From Myotis daubentonii (taxonomy: Eukaryota; Chordata; Mammalia; Chiroptera; Vespertilionidae): DNA of 64,000 bases. Positions 59,975 through 64,000 of this stretch are shown here, one piece after another (within the stretch, counting starts at the first letter, position 1; each line of letters opens with the position of its first letter). The notes under the pieces are model-generated. The model searched no databases. It was not told where the DNA came from and saw only the letters and a program-made list of their open reading frames with translations. A program made the translations under genes and the position numbers. Where the stretch lies: NCBI RefSeq assembly GCF_963259705.1, contig NC_081849.1, positions 51,680,093 to 51,744,092 of the forward strand. The letters run 5' to 3'.

Positions 59975-60925
59975 TTATACCAGTCCCTTTAGCATTCCTT
60001 GCATTGCTGGCTTGGTGGTGACAAACTCCCTTAGCCTTTTTTTGTCTGTGAAGCTTCTTATTTCCCCTTCAAGTTTGAATGATAGCCTTGCTGGATAGAG
60101 TATTCTTGGATTCAGTCCTTTGCTTTGCATCACTTTGTAAATTTCAGTCCATTATTTTCTGGCCTGATGTGTTTCTGTTGAGAAATCATTTGACAATCTA
60201 ATGGGAGATCCCTTGTATGTAACTTTCCGTCTCTCTCTTGCAGCCTGTAAGATTCTCTCTTTGTCCTGAACATTTGCCATGGTGATTATGATGTGTCTTG
60301 GTGTGGGTCTTTTCGGGTTCACCTTGTTTGGGACTCTCTGGGCTTGTGTGACTTTTTTCTTCCCCACCTCAGGAAAGTTTTCTGATATTATTTCTTCGAG
60401 TAGGTTTTCTAATCCTTGTTCATCCTTCTGTTCTTCTGGAACTCCTATTATTCGTATGTTGTTTCGTTTCATGTTGTCCCAAAGCTCCCTTAGGCTCTCC
60501 TCCTGTCCTTTAATTTTTTTCTCCAATTGCAGTACATTTTGGGTGTGTTTTGCTTCCTTGTGTTCTAATTCACTAATTCGGTCCTCCGCTTCTCCTAGTC
60601 TACTGTTGATACTTTCAATGGAGTTTTTCATTGCAGCTATATCACTCTTCATTTCTTCTTGGGCCTTACTTAAGTTGTTGATTTTTTCATCTGTTTCTTC
60701 TAGCTTCTTCCATATGTTATCAATTTTTTCATCTGTTTCTTCTTGCTTCTTGCAGAGGTTGTCGATTTTTTCCTCCATCCGGTTTATGCACTCTAGGACC
60801 CTTATTCTGAATTCTTTATCTGTCATGTTGCATGCCTCTGTATTACTTAGCTGCTTTTCTGGAGAGTCCTCCTTCTCTTTCCTTTGGGGGTTTCTTTGTC
60901 TACCCATGTTTGATCTCACTGACAT
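59975..60925 (-). pseudogene. ORF1: L1 ORF1 (RNA-binding chaperone) with one premature stop
   Basis: ORF1p coats L1 RNA as a coiled-coil trimer. Here it opens for 257 codons (60925-60155) and stops at TAA (60152-60154), just after TETHQARK in the C-terminal domain. The same frame then continues without a stop for 58 codons to TAA at 59975-59977, so the ancestral protein had about 316 residues. The basic N-terminus may start at M1 or at M7 (MGRQRNP). The coiled coil (about 40-150) contains near-repeats of 14 residues (EEKIDNLCKK..., DEKIDNIWKK..., DEKINNLSKA...). The RRM-like domain (from about 155, RNNIRIIGVPE) and TPRHIIITMANV are intact. Losing the last 58 residues should abolish nucleic-acid binding and chaperone activity. 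Confidence 0.93.
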
Positions 60926-61321
60926 ATCTAGACGTTGAGTCGTTCAGTGGTTGCTCCCTTGGTGGCAGTGACTCCTTGGTCTGTGGTTGCTCTTCGGGCG
61001 GTTGCGGTAGCAGCTGCTCTTCAGTTGTCAGCAGCTCCTCTGGTGGGTGCTGTTCACAGCTGTGGTGGCTCTTCTGGCTGGTGGGGCGAGGTTTCACGTA
61101 CAGCTGCTGTTCCTCAGCAGAGGATGTGGTGCTCAGGAGGTTGCTATTGCTTGGATCTGCTTTCCAGGGGAGTTCTGCTCTTCCCGGCCGCAAACCCTCT
61201 CACCAGCTGAGCAATTTCGCCAATTCGGTGTGGGTGATACTAGTTTCAGCTGCTCATTCCATTTGATCCGGGACACGACCTGGGACGCGTCTGCCTATAT
61301 CACCGCCATCTTCCGTCCTCC
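60926..61321 (-). promoter_or_regulatory. L1 5' UTR / internal promoter region
   Basis: About 396 bases from the L1 start to ORF1, GC-rich, with repeated agctgctg/gagcagct-type words. The ggaagatggcgg near the 5' end resembles the YY1-type start motif of other mammalian L1s. A sense 97-codon open frame (61193-60900) overlaps the ORF1 start in another frame. Plus-strand (antisense) open frames of 144, 94 and 91 codons also lie here. Confidence 0.75.
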
Positions 61322-61330
61322 AACATTTTG
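61322..61330. repeat. Candidate target duplication of the long L1 (5' side)
   Basis: aacattttg, directly next to the L1 5' end, matching 55773-55781. Confidence 0.65.
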
Positions 61331-61521
61331 ACTTCTGTTAAAAGTAGTGATACTGGCTAGTGATATACTTTTTTTTTTTTTTTTTTAATGAAAGGAGTTG
61401 GGACAAAAAACAACAACAAAAACCTTTTAATAAGGAAACTTATTTTTGTTATGGTTGGTCACCTTTTTCACAGCATGCTCAATACAACTTTCTGTGCCTT
61501 ATCTGATTTTGTACTCCTATA

Positions 61522-61737
61522 ATTTTTAAAAAATATATATTTATATTGATTTCAGAGAGGAAGGGAGAGGGAGAAAGATCAGTGATGAGAGAGAATCATT
61601 GATCGGCCGCCTCCCACACACCCCCTACTGGGGATCGAGCCCACAACCTGGGTATGTGTCCTTGACTGTACTCAAACCTGGGATCCTTCTGTCCACAGGT
61701 CAGTGCTCTATATCCACTGAGCCAAACCAGCTAGGGC
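61522..61737 (-). mobile_element. VES SINE
   Basis: Minus-strand copy (ttatattgatttcagagagg ... gccaaaccagctagggc). The 12-bp flanks tgtactcctata (61510-61521) and tgtacccccata (61738-61749) differ at two positions. Confidence 0.95.
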
Positions 61738-61814
61738 TGTACCCCCATACTTTTTTCTTTTTGGGTTCATTTTTATATCCAATTCTTGTGTTTCCATTTG
61801 CTTGTTTGGAATCT

Positions 61815-61925
61815 TTCTAGAATGTCAGTGCTGAGAGGGCAGAGATGATATCACTCTAGTTCACATGGTGCCCAGCATGATGTATGGCACATAATGTATG
61901 TGTCTAATTTTTATTGAACGAATGA
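61815..61925 (+). repeat. L2 LINE 3' end
   Basis: tagaatgtcagtgctgagag, ggcagagatgatatcactct, catggtgcccagcatgatgt and tttttattgaacgaatgaaa. Confidence 0.75.
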
Positions 61926-63580
61926 AATTTAACTTGAAGCTTGGTAATATATTTAACTTGGTAATAGAGTTCATATACTGCTTTTATTGGTTCTACTAGA
62001 AATTTTCTCTGCAGTTTTCTGTATCAACCTGTAAACTACATTTCAAGAGATTGAGAAGCTTACCTACCTAATATCTCTGGTTGGACCTATTGATGCTACA
62101 GGTTGAGATACACATTTGATTTCATGGGGCCACTTATTTCTCTCTGTTGAAAACTGACCGAGCAGAACTCCCGGCATCAAACAGTAATTTCACAAGTTTA
62201 TTCTATTGGTTGGAAAGGAAACTGAACACTCCTGAGTGTGACTGACTTGATCCCGTGTATCTCCAGCCTAGGTCTGCATTATTGGTGATGAATCAATGCC
62301 ATCTTTGCCCACAGCTGGCAGCACATTTGAGTCTTTGCTGCAGAATACCAGATAACCCGGTAGCGTGAGCCTATTTCCCCCCTCTTTACAAATTCAGGCT
62401 TCAAGCTGTGTGCACTGAAAATCCTCTCTGTGTCAGTCCTGTTTGTTTTCAGCAGAGCCCCTGAACCTGTTGTCGGTGGACTGCTCAGAGTGGCCTTGGC
62501 AGAGATTTCTTTCAGCAGCATTTTGGGATCCGGGGTCAGGAATGGTCAGCCCAGCTTCCTCTCACAGTATATAAATTTACTCTGATTTCGGAAACATTAA
62601 CACAAAAGCTTTGAAGCCAGATTTGTACAGCATGATCCAATATTGTGCAAATGTGCATGTGCGAAATGAATTTGGCCTTTGTGTTTCTAGTCTTCCAGCC
62701 TAAAAGTAAGGATGTCTAAGCTTAACTGTCTAACATAGTGTTAAATGCTAAAATGGTGTTTTTGCATTGCTTTAAAATCTTCCAGGAAAATTATTACCTA
62801 TAACTACAAAGCATCAAGACTCAGACCAAAAGAAATCTGTGGAATCCCAGGACAAGTTAATTAAGAACAGGCCAATAGGACTATAAGTGGGTCTGACCTC
62901 AGTTGGATTTGCTGGAATTCCTACTTTCCTGAGTAAAATGCCTTTAAGAATTCCCTGTGACCGTAAGATTTTAAGGTTTAGCTCTATGATTAGCAAGCAA
63001 GGGTTAGCTCTATGATTTCAATAGCATTCATAAAGTTAAAATCTTAACATGATGCCTAAAAGTTGAATATAAGTAATGTATTAAATTTAAAATTCACACT
63101 AATATCTCATAGATTTCCTATTCTATTGAAACCTTAATTTAAAATTTTCTTCATAATTTAACCATTTATAATTATTTTATAAGCTCTTAGTGAGTGTATA
63201 TGTAGAATTATCTTTCTTATTGCCCACCCTCCTCCCACGCAGTCAAATCAACAGATGTTTATGGAGTATTCACTTTATTATCAGAATGATGCCAATGTAT
63301 TAGTTGTATTCCATCCTTAGTAATTTTGGGTGTAACAGTTTTGGTGTGCCAATTGAATATGTTCTTGGTGCCATGATAATTTTCTTCTTGCTAATTCCCA
63401 GTCACCCTTTTCTTATGTTTGTTTGCTAAATAGGGTATTCCTTCCTCTGTGGCTTGGCTATTCCCTCCTGGCTCATTTTCTTGAGAGGGTTATAACAATT
63501 GTCATCAGAATCCTGACCTCACAGCAGCAGGCTCCTGAGAAGGGCATGTCTTCAGCAGTTAGTACTTTTGTCTTTTCTTT
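61926..63580. other. Unique sequence, candidate conserved non-coding DNA near 62560-62830
   Basis: About 1.65 kb without an assignable repeat. The part 62590-62830 (atccaatattgtgcaaatgt and following) is complex and repeat-free. A short local duplication of agctctatgatt occurs near 62980 and 63007. No gene is seen. Confidence 0.4.
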
Positions 63581-63591
63581 ATTACTCCTTT

Positions 63592-63807
63592 TTTAAAAAA
63601 ATATATTGATTTTTTTAACAGAGAGGAAGGGAGAGGGATAGAGAGTTAGAAACATTGATGAGAGAGAAACATCGACCAGCTGCCTCCTGTACACCTCCTA
63701 CTGGGGATGTGCCTGCAACGAAGGTACATGCCCTTGATCGGAATCGAACCTGGGACCTTTTAGTCCGCAGGCTGACGCTCTATCCACTGAACCAAACCGG
63801 TTTTGGC
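63592..63807 (-). mobile_element. VES SINE, young copy
   Basis: Minus-strand copy with well-kept body and promoter boxes (sense ctcagtggatagagcg-like, with one change) and imperfect flanks built around tcctttttt. It is very close to the copies at 1-138 and 17011-17231. Confidence 0.95.
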
Positions 63808-63934
63808 AGTTCCTCCTTTTTTTTTTTTTTATTACAGTGGAAATTTGGGAGTAAGTGGACAATATTAGGAAAAGTAGAAGGAAAAACTGAACTGGGGGAG
63901 ACTTAAATATAAAGTATGTTGGATAACTCAAGTT

Positions 63935-64000
63935 TTTTTAAAATCTATTTTTATTGATTTCAGAGAGGAAGGAAGAGGGAGAGAGATAGAAACATCAGTG
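63935..64000 (-). mobile_element. VES SINE, truncated by the window end
   Basis: Tail and CT-rich part of a minus-strand copy (tttttattgatttcagagag...). The head lies beyond the window. Confidence 0.9.

Larger units (their letters stand above)
55782..61321 (-). mobile_element. Full-length L1 retrotransposon, recently disabled
   Basis: About 5.54 kb on the minus strand, in order: 5' UTR (61321-60926) starting ggaggacggaagatggcggt, ORF1 (60925-59975), a 49-base spacer, ORF2 (59925-56104), 3' UTR, an AATAAA (plus-strand positions 55816-55821) and an A-rich tail. The 5' end lies directly against aacattttg (61322-61330). Both proteins are nearly complete. One nonsense codon in ORF1 and one catalytic substitution in ORF2 suggest recent loss of activity. 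Older fragments at 2600-2723 and 11370-12690 belong to related L1s. Confidence 0.95.

Overview
This window is nuclear genomic DNA of a vespertilionid (vesper) bat. Three markers seen together support this: many tRNA-derived VES SINEs, several HeliBat-type Helitrons (TC...CTAG ends in A|T target sites), and a mix of recent class II elements (SPIN-like hAT, other hAT MITEs, a piggyBac MITE, mariner-like MITEs). I recognise no host protein-coding exon, no functional tRNA or rRNA gene, no CRISPR array and no operon structure. The window is intergenic or lies inside a large intron.

Layout. 1-9 kb: a truncated VES SINE, an MLT1-type LTR, old L1/MIR pieces, a mariner/Tc1-type transposase fossil (about 2.95-3.16 kb), a small HeliBat, a palindromic HeliBat-like element, a SPIN-like hAT copy and a solo LTR with a perfect 6-bp target duplication. 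9-20 kb: unique DNA, two old L1 fragments each split by a VES SINE, one reverse-strand HeliBat and L2/MIR pieces. 20-30 kb: a 627-bp HeliBat with an internal 40-bp inverted repeat, VES SINEs, MIRs, a mariner-like MITE and a rearranged ancient L1. 30-41 kb: L1, L2 and L3-type relics, a VES SINE carrying a 54-bp exact copy of upstream DNA, and two HeliBats. 41.4-43.6 kb: four class II elements in 2.2 kb (hAT palindrome, piggyBac MITE, Tigger-derived element, second hAT MITE). 43.6-46.3 kb: a long repeat-poor block. 46-55.8 kb: old L1/L2/MIR/MLT1 remnants and a (GGGA)11 tract. 55.8-61.3 kb: a nearly complete L1 on the minus strand. 61.5-64 kb: three more VES SINEs and unique sequence.

The only long coding unit is the L1. 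ORF2 is open for 1273 codons with all endonuclease catalytic residues, but its reverse-transcriptase FADD motif reads F-A-N-D. ORF1 has one premature stop, after which the same frame runs on for 58 codons. It is therefore a young, recently disabled L1 rather than a working gene. I found no convincing new multi-gene system. The strongest observations concern genome dynamics: the templated 54-bp duplication inside a SINE, the near-perfect hAT palindrome, the single-residue disablement of an otherwise preserved L1, and the concentration of DNA transposons, some from families known for horizontal transfer.
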